Source of the DNA: Dactylis glomerata
Lineage: Eukaryota > Streptophyta > Magnoliopsida > Poales > Poaceae
Reading direction: 5' to 3'
Length of the DNA stretch: 64,000 nucleotides
Assembly (NCBI GenBank): GCA_007115705.1
Contig: QXEO01000546.1
Coordinates: forward strand, 7,323,797 to 7,387,796
Part shown: piece after piece, positions 1-12,250 of the stretch
How the letters are laid out: every line of letters begins with the position of its first letter
How positions within the stretch are numbered: position 1 is the first letter of the stretch
The notes under the pieces: generated by a model
The model's database searches: none
What the model saw: only the letters and a program-made list of their open reading frames with translations
What the model was told of the DNA's origin: nothing
Translations under genes and position numbers: made by a program

Positions 1-164
1 TGTCAAAATTATGTCTCTTATGCCCATGTTTTAAGTTCTTTGATCTCAGCACTCAATGCTTTACTTAGATGATCAAGATTGTGATGGTGCATGTCACCTC
101 AAAAATTATTCTTTTGTTATCACTTACCTACTCGAGGACAAGCAGGAGTTAAGCTTGGGGATGT
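1..164 (+). mobile_element. 3' internal end of a plus-strand LTR retrotransposon
   Basis: This stretch ends in a purine-rich tract (aagcttgggga) directly before the LTR that starts at 165, which is the arrangement of a polypurine tract and 3' LTR. It is close to the reverse complement of 43436-43560, the equivalent end of the minus-strand Athila-like element, so the two elements are related. The rest of this element lies outside the window to the left. No coding sequence is visible here. Confidence 0.7.
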
Positions 165-1659
165 TGATACGTTGCAAACGTATCTATAATTTTTGATGCT
201 CCATGCTTGTTTTACACCAATTGCTATATGTTTTGTCTACACTTTGTGACACTTTTATGATTTATTTGGACTAACCTACTAATAGTTGTAAAAATGCACA
301 ATATTCTTGTTTTACACTTTGATGTCTAGGAATTACCAAAAATACAAGTGGAAACCTTGTTGCAGTTAAATTGGGACTTTCCAGAAATCTATGCCAGAAC
401 GTTTTTCAAAGATGGTCACGTTACGGGTCGAAGACAGCGTCAAACGGAAAACTCTTCAATTACAAAGTTGTAGGGAATTTCACGGCGAACATTCTGGACA
501 TAAGATTCACCTGATTCCGAGTCCGGACGGCATAGATAAGCCCGCTCCATTGTGGCCTGGGGAGACAGGAATCTGAGAGACTATATAAAGAGAGGAACCC
601 TAGCTCGTGGGAGACACCTCCACCCATGAATTTGCAGCCACCAGAGCCATGTTTTCGCCTCCCCCATGGATCTCATCTCCATGGGGGAGGGCTCCCATGA
701 AGCCATGAAGGAAGGGGGCTAAGGGGCGGCGCTCCCCCATGATGCCGGCGGCGGGGAAGGAGTCCCCCGCGCCGTCGCCCGTGCCGCCGCCGCCGCCCGC
801 GCCCTCGCTGCTCCTCTCCACCATCTTCACCGCTATCTCCATCACATATGCAGTGGTTCATCCTCCCACACACCTCTGTACCGTCCTATGTAAACATGGT
901 GTTTGATGCTACAATATTTATCCTATGATCTATGTCATGTTTCCATAGTTTATTTGTTCTTAGATTAATTTGTTGAATGTCTTTGGTTCATTAGAATTGT
1001 ATGTTGATATGGTATTGTCCTTTGGTGTCCATTATATTTATGCGCGCATGGATTAAACATCTTAGGGTTAGTAGTATGTGCAAAAGGAAGGGGGTAGTTC
1101 TACCGGAGTGACAGAAACCCGAGGACGCGAACCGGAACGTTGCACGTATGGGAGTAAGAGGACCATTAGCTTAAGGCTATGGTTGGGGAAACCTTAATGC
1201 ATTGTTAGTAGTTACGGATGTTTGCTAACAATCCAATCATAAGTACTTGTAATCCCAAGTAGCGGAGCGTATATAGATTTAGCCTCTCCCACATAGAAAA
1301 CTGCATCGAAGACAATGAACTCGATATCTTCACTAGTTAATCTTGGACAAAGCCACCACAATTACCACCACTTTTCCACAATCATGGTACTGTTAGTTTA
1401 TGGTTACTTAGTATATTTTATTGTTGCAGCACTAACAATTACTTTCTTATATTTATTATCTTGCAAAGCTATCTCTCATACCCGTATTGTTGCTCTAGTT
1501 TTATTTCCTATATGATATAAACATTTAGTGTGCATAGAGTTGTATCAGCGGTTGATAGAACTTGAGAGAACATTTATCCTACCTTTAGCTCCGCGTTGGG
1601 TTTGACACTCTTACTTATCGAAAAGGCTACACACGATCCCCTATACTTGTGGGATATCA
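165..1659 (+). mobile_element. 3' LTR of plus-strand Athila-like retrotransposon
   Basis: A 1495-bp LTR opens with TGATACG and closes with ATATCA. It carries a TATA box (ctatataaag, 581-590) followed by a GC-rich leader. The first 100 bases resemble the LTRs at 5912-7551 and 42037-43435, but the rest differs, so this is a related and distinct family. At 1660 the sequence switches into the interior of a minus-strand element homologous to 44345 onward, so this element probably inserted into that one. The five bases gtcca at 1660-1664 are the expected target duplication, but the other copy is outside the window. The small open frames inside are not supported as genes. Confidence 0.7.
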
Positions 1660-3663
1660 GTCCACTATGGGCATGCTGCAAATTTCCACCATGAATTATG
1701 CATGGCTTAGATTGGCGGCCCAGGCGTTTCTCTAACACATATACAAACTCCATGATCGTGCAAGATTCCCAATTCATTTCACACCGCGAGTATCCATAAA
1801 CAAAAGATCACGATATCAACTCAAATAAGAAGTGCAATGTTGAAAGATTGCCCCATGACGGCATGGTTGGGCTAATTCCCAACTTACAACTTGCAAGCAT
1901 AACAACTCAACATAAGAGACCACAATGTCAAATTTTTAAGAACGAGAAAAATAAAGTGTGCCATCCGGTTCGTGAGAGCTTTACTGACCAATTTTCGCAT
2001 AATACTGGTAAGAGTTTAATTTGAAGAGTAGATAAAAGCAAGTCAAATATGCTTTGGAATAGCAAATTGCTAATAGGTATGTATGGTGGACACTTTGGCA
2101 AACTTGGTTTTTAGGAGTTGGATGCATGAGTAGAGCTCATACTCAGTACAAAATGAAGGCTAGCAAAAGACTGGGAGCGACCAACTAAGAGAGCAAGAAC
2201 GGCCATAATCATGCAAAGCGACAAAGCGACATTAAAAGAAGCATAAGATGGCATCAAAAGTTAAAAACTAAATGATCATAGAGGCTATTGGCGACTTTGT
2301 ATGAGTCTAACATGTGTGAGCATGCGCCAAGTCAACCCAAATAAAGCATCAAGGAGAAAACCAAGATAATGCTTCCAAACGATATAAACAACGCATGATT
2401 TTTTCAAAGGCTCATTAAGCAATCTCAGTTATTTGAGACAAGTCATGCTACAGCAAAACCACTAAGCATACTATCAAAAAGACATCAAACACGACATGAA
2501 AAAGTCTAGGCTGCGGTCTACACAAGCTCCTTCTTTTACCATTTTTTTGCATAAAGCTTTTTCTCTTTTCCAACATCATTCAAACTTTTTATAAACACCT
2601 CTTTTGATGAAAACCAATAAAGACCAGAGGCAAAAATACACCTTGATTAAAAGATATGACAAGATCTGAACACAAATCAAGGCGAAAATCGAAAGCTAAA
2701 TACAGTTCTAGAAAAAGAAGAACAATCGTTGAAACGATAAGAGTGAAAAACGGAGTGTTCTTGGCAAATGAAAAGCAAGGCAACTTCTCCAAAAGGAATT
2801 CGTTGGGGTCCAACCATTTATTGCAGCAAACAAAACTAAACAAAACTGAAAACTAAAAACAACTGACGCTCCAAGAAAAACGCATAATGCATGAAGCAAT
2901 AAAAATATAGTGTCTTGAAAGGTGACCTAGCTTTTGCCGATGAAGAAGGGGTGCCTCGGGGGCATCCCCAAGCTTTGAGGCTTGTAATTCTTGGATATTT
3001 CTTGGGGTGATGCATGGGCATCCCCAAGCTTGAGCTTTTTTCCATTCTTCAACTCATCTCATCACTCTCTGATCCCTACACTTGAAAACTTCCTTCATAC
3101 AAAACTAAACATAAATCTATTAGCAACATTAGTGTAAGTATAACTTAGAATCAACCCTTTTTGCTTCAGGTTTCAACCTAAAACCACCACATATAAAGCA
3201 TATACTACTGTAGCAACTTCCCCAAAAGTTCCTTGATCAAAAGAACTCAAAAAGAAAGCGATAAAGCGGCAAACACAAATATTGGCAGAAATCAACGGGA
3301 ATTTTTGAGGGGTTTTCTGTTACTCAAATCAAAAAGTGCTAAACTAACGAAAGTTTGGATATAACCTGGGGCATATGCACAAGAAATTTCAGGTCCAAAA
3401 TATATACAGATAATTTTCACGAATTTTTACGGTGCAGCACCGAAAACTGTTTCAGGACAGCAACATCCCCAAATCTTACCTCGCTCAAATTAGAGGCTTC
3501 TCTTGGCACAACAACGAAATAAAAAGGATAAGGAGAGGTCATTACAGTAGTAATAACTTCCAAGACTCAAATAAAAGAAAAAGAACTGAATGTAAAAACA
3601 TTGGGTTATCTCCCAAGAGTGCTTTTCTTTAACGCCTTTGAGCTAGGCGCAGAAAATTGCGAA
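1660..3663 (-). other. Noncoding 3' interior of element A
   Basis: About 2 kb of A-rich (plus strand) sequence shows no open frame with domain character. It aligns by eye with 44345-46350 in element B; for example, both share the motif ggttatctccca just downstream of the coding part and the string ccccaagctt. Conservation between two differently built elements suggests required cis sequence or simple common descent. Confidence 0.6.
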
Positions 3664-5727
3664 TCAAGTAATATCAAGGGATGAAGCATCAAGCTCATTA
3701 TTTTTTCTAAGATTAGAGTCAAAAACTAATTTATTTATCTTTCTAGGGAAGTGTTCCATACCTTTCTTAAGTGGAAATTGATATTTGATGGTGCCTTCCC
3801 TCATATCAATGATGACACCTACAGTTCAAAGAAAAGGTCTTCCCAAAATAATAGGACATGAAGCATTGCATTCAACATCCATGACAAGAAAATCAACGGG
3901 AACAAGGTTATTGTTAACCATAATAAGAACATCATTAATCTTGCCCAAAGGTTTCTTCTTAGCAACATCAGCAATAGGAATATCATAATAACACTTTTCG
4001 AGTGATGGTAAATCAAGCATGTCATAAATCTTTCTAGGCATGATAGAAATACTAGCACCTAGATCACATAAAGCATGGAAATCAAAACCATTAACATGCA
4101 TATCAATGATGGGTTCCCAACCATCTTCTAACTTCTTGGGAACAGAAGCTTTTTGCTTCAACTTTTCATCCCTAATTTTCATGAGATCATTGGTAATATG
4201 CTTAGTAAAAGCAACATTTAAAGAACTAGCATTAGGAGTCAAAGCAAGCTTTTGCAAGAACAAAATAACTTCAGATATATTGCAGCCATCAACATCAAAA
4301 TCATTAAAGGAAATAGAGCTATCATCTCCTACACTCCGAAAAATTTCAGCACTCTTTTGAGAAAAAGTTTTGGCAGTTTTAGGCTTTTTAACACAAGGAG
4401 TGGGAGTTTTCTCTACACCAATCAAAGTAAGAGGATTGCTAGCATTAGGAGCAACATCATTAGAGGTAGTAATGGTACATACCTTCATCTCCCTAGCCAT
4501 CTCATCTTCTCTTTCCCACCTGGCATGCAATTCTGCTAGCATCCTAATATTTTCATCAATTCTAACTTGGATAGCATTAGCAGTAGCAAAAGGATTATTC
4601 TCTTTCACATCATTAGGCAACACTTTTAATTTCAGAAGTTCAACATCATGAGCAAGGCTATCAACTTTAGAAGCAAGAATATCAATTTTGCCTAAATTTT
4701 CCTCAACAGACTTGTTAAAAGCATTTTGCTTACCGATGAAGTCCTTGAGCATTACCTCAAGCTCGGAGGGCACGGCCCTAGTGTTGTTCGAGGAATTACC
4801 ATAAGAGTTACCATAACCATTACCATTGGTAGAAGGATACAGCCTATAATTGTTACTAGCAAAATTGTTCCTATAAGCATTGTTGTTAAAATTATTATTT
4901 CTAATGAAGTTTACATCAACATGCTCTTCTTGAGCAACCAAAGAGGCCAAAGGAACATTATTAGGATCTACATGAGTCCTATCATTAGCAAGCATAAGCA
5001 TAATAGCATCAATCTTATCACTCAAGGAAGAGGTTTCCTCAACAGAATTTACCTTCTTACCTTGTGGAGCTCTCTCGGTGTGCCATTCAGAGTAATTTAC
5101 CATCATATTGTCGAGAAGCTTTGTTACGGCGCCCAAGGTAAGGGACATAAAAGTGCCTCCAGCAGCTGAATCAAGTAGGTTCCTCGAAGAAAAATTCAGT
5201 TTTGCATAAAAAGTTTGAACAATCATCCAAGTAGTCAGTCCATGAGTGGGACAATTCTTTATCATAGATTTCATTCTTTCCCAAGCTTGAGCAACATGTT
5301 CATTATCAAACTGACCAAACTTCATAATATTGCTACGCAAAGCTATAATCTTAGCAGGAGGATAGTATCTACCAATAAAAGCATCCTTACACTTAGCCCA
5401 TGAATCAATACTATTTTTAGGCAAAGACAGCAACCAATCCTTAGCTTTTCCTCTCAAAGAAAAAGGAAACAACTTAAGCTTAATAATATCACTTTCAACA
5501 TCTTTATATTTCTGCATCTCACATAGCTCAACAAAATTGTTGAGATGAGCTGCAACATCTTCAGTACTAGCACCAGAAAATTGCTCTTTCATAACAAGGT
5601 TCAACAAAGCAGGCTTAATCTCATAAAAATTTGCAGCAGGAGTAGGTGGCGCAATAGGAATGCAGATAAAATCACTATTATTTGTGCTAGTAAAGTCACA
5701 CAACTTGGTGTTTTCAGGAGTAGCCAT
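3664..5727 (-). pseudogene. gag-aspartic protease of element A, one in-frame stop
   Basis: The frame opens with ATG at 5727 and runs 687 codons to 3664, with a single TGA at 3823-3825 after residue 633. Residues about 50-170 match the retrotransposon gag domain (motifs GKAKDWLLSLP, FIGRYYPP and ERMKSMIKNCPTHG). The middle is Asn-rich, without a visible CCHC zinc knuckle. The C-terminal part (about residues 545-633) is an aspartic-protease fold with the active-site motif CDLGAS and the later ILGRPF. After the stop the same frame stays open for about 50 codons with the gypsy-like sequence IIDMREGTIKYQF. The TGA therefore looks like a secondary CGA-to-TGA change rather than the natural end. Gag packages element RNA and the protease processes Gag. 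No polymerase follows. Confidence 0.82.
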
Positions 5728-5886
5728 TCTAGCAAACTAAAAGCAGACAAGTAAAAACAACTACAAAGGATTCTAATTTTTTTGGGTTTACGATAAATGA
5801 TGCAAGTACAAATAAAGTAAAGCAAAACTTAAAACAAAGTAAAGGATGTGCGTGCGAAAACTCCCCTCGCAGAAGTCTTCTTCCTC

Positions 5887-5902
5887 CCCAGCAATGGCGC
5901 CA
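5887..5902 (-). promoter_or_regulatory. Primer-binding site of element A (tRNA-Asp type)
   Basis: The plus strand reads cccagcaatggcgcca, close to the 3' end of plant tRNA-Asp, nine bases inside the LTR boundary at 5912. Two mismatches separate it from the intact site in element B at 48991-49006. It would prime minus-strand DNA synthesis. Confidence 0.75.
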
Positions 5903-5911
5903 GAAAATGCT

Positions 5912-7551
5912 TGATGAAGCCGAGTAAATTACCGGCCAGTTGGAAAACCCCAAGAGCAAGGTGTGATGAATATAGCAGCAAGCTTTTCCCTCAGTAAGAA
6001 ACAAAGGTAGTCAATCCAGTAGGAGAAAGCCAAACGACTGAAGGTGATGCCCACTAGCTGCGTGATGCTCTAACAAGGGCACTGTTAACGATCTCTTGTT
6101 AGCGCATCTTCAACCAGTAGCAACGTGGAACCTGCACACAACACAACCAAATACTTTGTTCCCAACTTACGATGAGGTTGTCAATCTCACCGGTTTGCTT
6201 GAAACAAAGGTATGAGCGTATCGAGTGGAAAGTGATAATAGTATGCGAGTACAGTAAACAGTGCGAGTAAACTAAATAGGTGATAGCAATATAAAGGAAA
6301 TAGGACCGGGGTCCATAGTTCACTAGTGGTGTCTCTCCATAAGATAAAATAATACATGCTGGGTAAACAAATTACAGTTGGGCAATTAATAGAATAAAGA
6401 CAACGTGCATATGTCGAGAGGATCACTATGAGATTTACTCTGGGCATTATAACAAGATACATAGACCGCCATCCAACTGCATCTATGACTAATAATCCAC
6501 TTGTGGCGAATCAATCCGAGAACTCCACAAGTATTAAGTTGCGAACAACAGATAATTGCATTAAGCAAAGTGTGTAATGTAAACAAAACATATGCCCTCG
6601 AGCATATGAATGTTGTTTTCCCCCTAGTAGCAACAGCACATCTACAACCTTAGAGGTTTCTGTCACTCCCCCAGATTAAATAGAGGCATGAACCCACTAT
6701 CGAGCATAAATACCCCCTCTTGGAGTCACTAGCAACTACTCGGCCAAGATAGCTACTAACAACGGAGAGCATGCAAGATCATAAACAACATAGAGATAAC
6801 ATAAGATAAAATTCAGTACTTCAACTCAATCATAAAACCAATATTCATCGGATCCCAACAAACACAACATGTAGAATTACATAACGGTGATCTCAATCAT
6901 GTAGGGTAGCTCATGAGATCTAAACATGAAGCACATGGTGGAGAAGACAACCATCTAGCTACTGCTATGGACCCATAGTCCAAGGTAGACTACTCACTCA
7001 TCGCTCCGGAGGCAAGCATGGCGATGAAGAAGACCGTCGATGGCAATTCCCCTTTCCGGCAGGGTGCCGGGAAGAGCTTCTGGACCCTCCCGGTCTTCGG
7101 GTCGACGGCAGCGGCGGATCGCGATGTGTTCTGGAAAAGTGATCGGGTCCTTAGGTTTTTCCCATCGGGGGGTTTTTATAGGCGAAGGGGCATCGTCAGA
7201 AGTGGACCGAGGTGGTCTCACACATAGGGGGTGCGGCCTACCCCTGGGCCACGCCGCCCTGGTGTGTGGGGCCCTCATGGCCCCACTCCGTCTCCTCTTC
7301 GGTTCTCTGGAAGCTTCGGTGAAATTCTGGGCGACTGGCTTTGGTTTCGTCCAATTCCGAGAATATTTCCCGTGTAACTTTTCTGAAACACAAAAATAGC
7401 AGAAAACAGGGAACTGGCACTGTGGCGACTTGTTAATAGGTTAGTTCCAGAAAATGCATAAAAGTGCCACGAAGTGTAACGAAACACTAAGCAAATGGTG
7501 TAAAAACAAGCATGGAGCATCAAAAATTATGGATACGTTGGAGACGTATCA
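5912..7551 (-). mobile_element. 5' LTR of element A
   Basis: This 1640-bp LTR, read on the minus strand, opens TGATACGTCTCC at 7551 and ends next to the primer site. A TATAAAA box lies at about 7174-7180 on the minus strand. The first several hundred bases are very similar to the LTR at 42037-43435, whereas the other end is different, so the two elements are sister families or recombinants. The LTR abuts CACTA transposase coding sequence at 7552. Confidence 0.75.
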
Positions 7552-10500
7552 TTCATTTCTATAACCAAGATTATTGAGATCCACCGTTGTCATTCCGTAC
7601 TGCTGGTCCACCTTTACCCCTCCTCCTGTCAGCTTGACCCATTTGCACCGAAACAAAGGGACCTTAAAAGATGGTCCATAGTCAAGTTCCCATATCTCCT
7701 CTATGTAACCATAATATGTGTCCTTTGTCCCATTACTGTTTGCTACATCAAAGCGGACACCACTGTTTTGATTGGTGCTCTTTTTATCTTGGGCGACCGT
7801 GTAAAATGTATTCCCATTTATCTCGTAACCCTGGAAAGTCAATATAGTGGAAGATGGTTTCTTGGCCAACATGGACAGCTCATATCCAACAGTGGCGTCA
7901 TTTATGAGAAGTGTTTGCAACCAACCACCAAAAGTCGCCATGTGGAACTTTGCAATCCAAGAGTCAGACTGCCCCGGGTTTTCCGAGCGTACAATATTCT
8001 TGTGTCGCTCCATATACGGCTCAACCAACGTGGAATTTCATAAAACTGTGTAGTGTGCTTCACTCAAAGAATGTCCGTCCATACAGTATGCTGATTTCAT
8101 TCCTAGCGTGCCTTTTCCACTCAGTCTCCCCTCATGCCGCGATTGATGAAGACCAATCGGGTTCAGGTCAGGAACAAAGTCAACACAAAACTCAATGACC
8201 TCCTCTGTTAGATAGCCCTTGGAGATGCTTCCTTCTGGCCTAGCACAGTTATGCACATATTTCTTTAAGACTCCCAGGAAACTTTCAAAGGGGAACATAT
8301 TGTGCAGAAATACTGGACCAAGAATGGAAATCTCTTCGACTAGGTGAACTAAGAGATGTGTCATAATATTGAAGAAGGACGGTGGGAACACCAACTCGAA
8401 GCTGACAAGACATTGGGCCACATCATTCTGTAACCGTTGTAGATCTTCTGGATTGATTACCTTCTGCGAAATTGCATTGAGGAATGCACATAGCTTCACA
8501 ATCGGTACTCGAACATTTTCCGGTAGAATCCCCCCTCAATGCAACGGGAAGCAATTGCGTCATAAGCACGTGGCAGTCATGAGACTTTAGGTTTTGGAAT
8601 TTTTTCTCTGCCATATGTATTATTCCCTTTATATTTGACGAGAATCCAGATGGGACCTTGATACTGCTCAGGCATTCAAAAAAGATTTCCTTCTCTTCTT
8701 TGGTAAGAGCGTAGCTCGCAGGACCTTTAAAATCCGCTGGATGCATGCCGTCTTTTCTTTTCATACGGTGCTGGTCCTCACATGCTTCCGGTGTATCTTT
8801 TGTCTTCCCATACAAGCCCAAGAAGCCTAGTAGGTTCACGCAAACATTCTTCGTCACGTGCACCACGTCGATTGCAGAGCGGACCTCTAGGAATTTCCAA
8901 TACTCAAGCTCCCAAAATATAGATTTCTTCTTCCACATGGGTGTGTGTCCGCTAGCGTCATTCAGAACAAACAGACTACCAAGACCCTTTCCAAAGATTA
9001 CTTTTAAATCTTTGACCATATAAAATATATCATCACCAGTATGGCGTTTAGGCTTGCCCCGGACTTCTGCCTCGCCGTTGAAATGCTTGCCTTTTTTCTT
9101 CAATTGATGTTTGGTCGAAAGAAATCGACGATGCCCCAAATACACCACCTTCTTACTTTTATCCAAATATAAACTATCGATCTCACCTAAACAGTGCGTG
9201 CATGCATTATATCCCTTGCTTGTCTGTCCTGAAAGGTTACTAAGAGCAGGCCAATCATTGATGGTCACGAACAGCAACGCTCGTAGATCAAATTCCTCTT
9301 GTTTGTACTCATGCCACACAAGGACACCTTCAGTCTGCCACAGCTGTTTAAGTTCTTCAACTAATGGCCTTAGGTACACATCAATGTCATTGCCGGGTTG
9401 CTTCGGGCCTTGGATAAGCATTGGCATCATAATAAACTTTCGCTTCATGCACAACCAAAGAGGAAGGTTATAGATACATAGTCACGGGTCAGGTGCTATG
9501 ACTGCAGCTCTGCTCTCCAAAAGGATTCATGCCATCTGTACTTAGACCAAACCTTAAGTTCCGTGCGTCTTTCGTAAACTCTGGGAAATCTCTGTCGATT
9601 TTTCTCCACTGCGACCCATCAGCGGGGTGTCTCGACATGTCATCACTCTTACGGTCTTCTTTGTGCCACCACAACAACTTGGCATGCTCTTTGTTTCTGA
9701 ACAAACGTTTCAACCGTGGTATTATAGGTGCATACCACATCACCTTGGCAGGAACCCTCTTCCTGGGGCGCTTGCCCTCAACATCACCAGGGTCATCTCG
9801 CCTGATCTTATACCGAAATGCACTGCACACCGGGCATGCATTCAAATTCTCGTACTCACCGCGGTAGAGAATACAGTCATTAATGCATGCATGTATCTTC
9901 TGCACCTCCAATCCTAGAGGGCAGACAATCTTCTTTGCTTTGTACATACTGGTGGGCAATTCGTTATCCTTTGGAAGCATCTTCTTCATAATTTTCAGCA
10001 ACTTTTCAAATCCCTTGTTAGATAAACCACTTTCTGCTTTCCATTGCAGCAATTCCAGCGTGCTTCCTAGCTTTTTCTGGCTGTCTTCGCAATTTGGGTA
10101 CAAATTCTTTTTGTGATCATCTAACATGCGTTCTAACTTCTCCCTCTCCTTTTCACTTTCACAGTCAATCTGTGCATCAACAATGACCTGACCAAGATCA
10201 TCAGCGGGCACATCTGATGCCCGTTCTTCACCTTCTTCTTCTTCTTCTTCTTCATTATCTTCCATTCCGGTATCGGTGGTTTCAGGAAACTCAGGATAGT
10301 TGTCATCATTCTCTTCTTCATTGTTGTCTTCCATCATAACCCCTCTCTCCCCATGCTTGGTCCAACAATTATAGCCGGACATGAAACCGAACCGGAACAG
10401 GTGGATGTGAAGGGTAGTTGTGGAGCGTAATCCTTCTCATTTCGACAAACATCGCATGGACAACACATAAAACCATTCCCCTTGGTTGCCTCAGCCACAT

Positions 10501-10570
10501 TGAGAAAAGAATGCACGCCTTTAATGAAATCTCCAGAGCGTCGATCGGCGTACATCCATGCTCGGCTCAT
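7552..10570 (-). pseudogene. TNP2-type CACTA transposase, frameshifted and truncated
   Basis: Translation from ATG at 10570 (MSRAWMYADRR) gives the transposase-associated domain with the cysteine cluster CPCDVCRNEKDY. An acidic linker follows, then the TNP2 core (KVMWYAPIIPRLKRLFRN, GLSTDGMNPFGEQS, PWLCMKRKF), a DUF4218-type region (HLLVHLVEEI, ISKGY) and a DUF4216-type region (YYGYIEEIWELDYG). The reading frame changes near 10415, near 9460 and near 8490, and a TGA replaces the conserved Trp after CSHST (about 9489). The C terminus is cut at 7552 by the LTR insertion. TNP2 proteins cut and join transposon ends in the nucleus; this copy cannot make a full protein. Confidence 0.85.
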
Positions 10571-10609
10571 CTGCATTATATAAGTATGTATCAAACGCAA
10601 ATCAAATAT

Positions 10610-11115
10610 ACAATTTCTATTTCTATCTCTAATTTTGTTTGTATGTCCATTTTTATATCTTTAATTTTATTTCTATCACTATTTCTATTTCTATCTCTAT
10701 TTCTATCACTATTTTTATTTCTATCTCTATTTCTATTATCTATATATTTCTATCTCTATTTCTAATTCTATCTATATTTCTATCACTATTTTTATTTCTA
10801 TCTCAATTTCTATTTTCTATTTCTATTTCTATTTCTATCTCTATTTCTATCTCTATTTTTATCACTATTTTTATTTTTATTTCTATCTCAATTTCTATTT
10901 TCTATTTCTATTTCTATCTCTATTTCTATCGCTATTTCTATTTTCTATTTCTATCTCTATCTCTATTTCTATTTCTATGTCTATATCTACTTCTATTTTT
11001 ATTTTTAATTCTATCTCTATCTCTGTCTCTCTATCTTTATTTTAATTTTCTATTTTATATTTCTATCTATATCTCTATCTCTACCTCTATTTCTACCTCT
11101 ATCTTCATCTACTTC
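10610..11115. repeat. Degenerate TCTATT/TCTATC microsatellite
   Basis: About 500 bp of interrupted hexanucleotide repeat, mainly variants of tctatt and tctatc on the plus strand. It lies upstream of the transposase start inside the CACTA element. The long open frames rich in Ile, Ser, Leu and Phe are artefacts of this repeat. The neighbouring complete CACTA element lacks it at the equivalent place. Confidence 0.9.
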
Positions 11116-11384
11116 TACACATAATTAAATGAACATCTAAATAATTGCTCCCATAAAAAATTCACAAATCTCTCTACTTCTAGAGCATTAAATGAGCTAA
11201 ATTACCAATGAAAGACAAAAGCTCAAAGTTCCTCACCTTTTAGTCCACTTAGATTGAAGTGGGGACACCAATTTGTGACAAAAAATGATCGTCAAAGAGG
11301 ATGAACTCGAGCTAGCTTGTTGCATGAAGAACACTTGTAGAGTGGAGAGGGGGAGTGGCTGGCTCGGGGAAGAAGAAGGGGATT

Positions 11385-11638
11385 TTTTATATAGAAAACT
11401 CATTAGTCCCGGTTGGTAATAGCAACCGGAACTAAAGGCTGGGTCTTTAGTCCCGGTTGGTAATACCAACCGGGACTAATGAGCCTGGCAACGGCCGGAT
11501 TCGAGTCCAGACTCAAAACGAATCGGGACTAATAGTTTCTGGGGTCCTGCGACCGAAAAAGTGGTAGGACCTAGGGCACCAGTCCCGGTTCAACCGGGAC
11601 TAATGCCCCAGATATTAGCCCCGTTTTCTACTAATGTG
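11385..11638 (-). repeat. Subterminal inverted repeats and TATA box of the truncated CACTA
   Basis: Three or more inverted pairs of tttagtcccgg / ccgggactaa lie within 250 bp of the terminus, for example around 11450-11482, where the two arms meet over a short loop. A TATATAAA stretch on the minus strand at about 11386-11395 lies between the repeats and the gene and is the likely promoter. In En/Spm elements such motifs bind the element's own DNA-binding protein; that role here is inferred. Confidence 0.7.
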
Positions 11639-11719
11639 AAACTTATTTGGTGAAGTGATCAGCTCCGCGCACACGACAGTGACGCGTGCTTCACACTAGT
11701 GGAAAAAGGGCCTTTGGCA

Positions 11720-11936
11720 TGGACCCTTTAGTCCCGGCCTCCATCTGGGCCGGGACTAAAGGCCCGGCCACGTCGCCCCAAAATGGCCTGGACGCCCGGG
11801 AGGCTTTGGTCCCGGCCCGTAACGTGCCTTTAGTCCCGGTTTGAGACACAAACCGGGACTAAAGGGCCATGCGCTGAGCGGCCCGCATGTGCGCACCCTT
11901 TAGTCCCGGTTTGTGTCTCAAACCGGGACTAAAGTC
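11720..11936. repeat. Left subterminal repeat block of the complete CACTA
   Basis: Arrays of tttagtcccgg and its complement. The 37-bp segment 11828-11864 is the exact reverse complement of 11898-11934, and each arm is itself nearly palindromic. A TATA-like ctatatatatggc at 11942-11954 follows directly and is the probable promoter of the TNP2 gene. Confidence 0.8.
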
Positions 11937-12250
11937 CTCTGCCTATATATATGGCTGCAGCCCCTCTCTCCCCTCTTCCTTGCATTTTTTTGGATGAAAG
12001 AGTGTGGGTGTGTGCTAGCTCTCCTTTTTGCTTGGATGCACTAGAGGTGTTTGTTGAAATGTGTGTTAGAGCGATGCCGCTTCAGTTCACCGAACACAAC
12101 TACGATATGAGGTGCCCGAGCCACGCTTAAGCCTCTTCCTCTTTATTTACACTTATTCTAAAAGGTTAGCAACTATATTTCCTCGTTTAGACCGTGCGGT
12201 ACTAATTTTTAGGATCGTGATTGTGTTTGATATACTGTTGCATGACGTAG

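Larger units (their letters stand above)
1660..7551 (-). mobile_element. Truncated Athila-like LTR retrotransposon (element A)
   Basis: This minus-strand element retains its 5' LTR, primer-binding site, gag-protease gene and about 2 kb of noncoding 3' interior. The 3' remainder is cut off at 1660 by the plus-strand element. No reverse transcriptase, RNase H or integrase is present between the protease and the truncation, although about 2 kb follow. The homologous stretch of element B (44345-46350) is also noncoding. The element therefore looks non-autonomous by structure as well as by mutation. Its right end at 7551 interrupts a CACTA transposase gene. Assignment to Athila rests on the tRNA-Asp-type primer site and the DLGAS-type protease motif. 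Confidence 0.72.
7552..11638 (-). mobile_element. 5' part of a CACTA (En/Spm) transposon, truncated
   Basis: Read on the minus strand, the element begins at 11638 with a CACA-TTAGTAGAAAA terminus, a slightly degenerate CACTA end. Subterminal inverted motifs of the tttagtcccgg type follow, then a TATA box and a TNP2 transposase frame. It stops at 7552, where element A is inserted. The 3' half is outside the window. It belongs to the same superfamily as the complete element that starts 56 bp to the right, in the opposite orientation. Confidence 0.8.

Noticed and set aside
600..873. Gly/Arg-rich minus-strand frames in the LTR leader
   Set aside because: They are antisense to the LTR TATA box, in a GC-rich leader, with no domain.
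10639..11124. Long Ile/Ser/Phe-rich open frame
   Set aside because: It is the translation of a TCTATT/TCTATC microsatellite and has no domain character.
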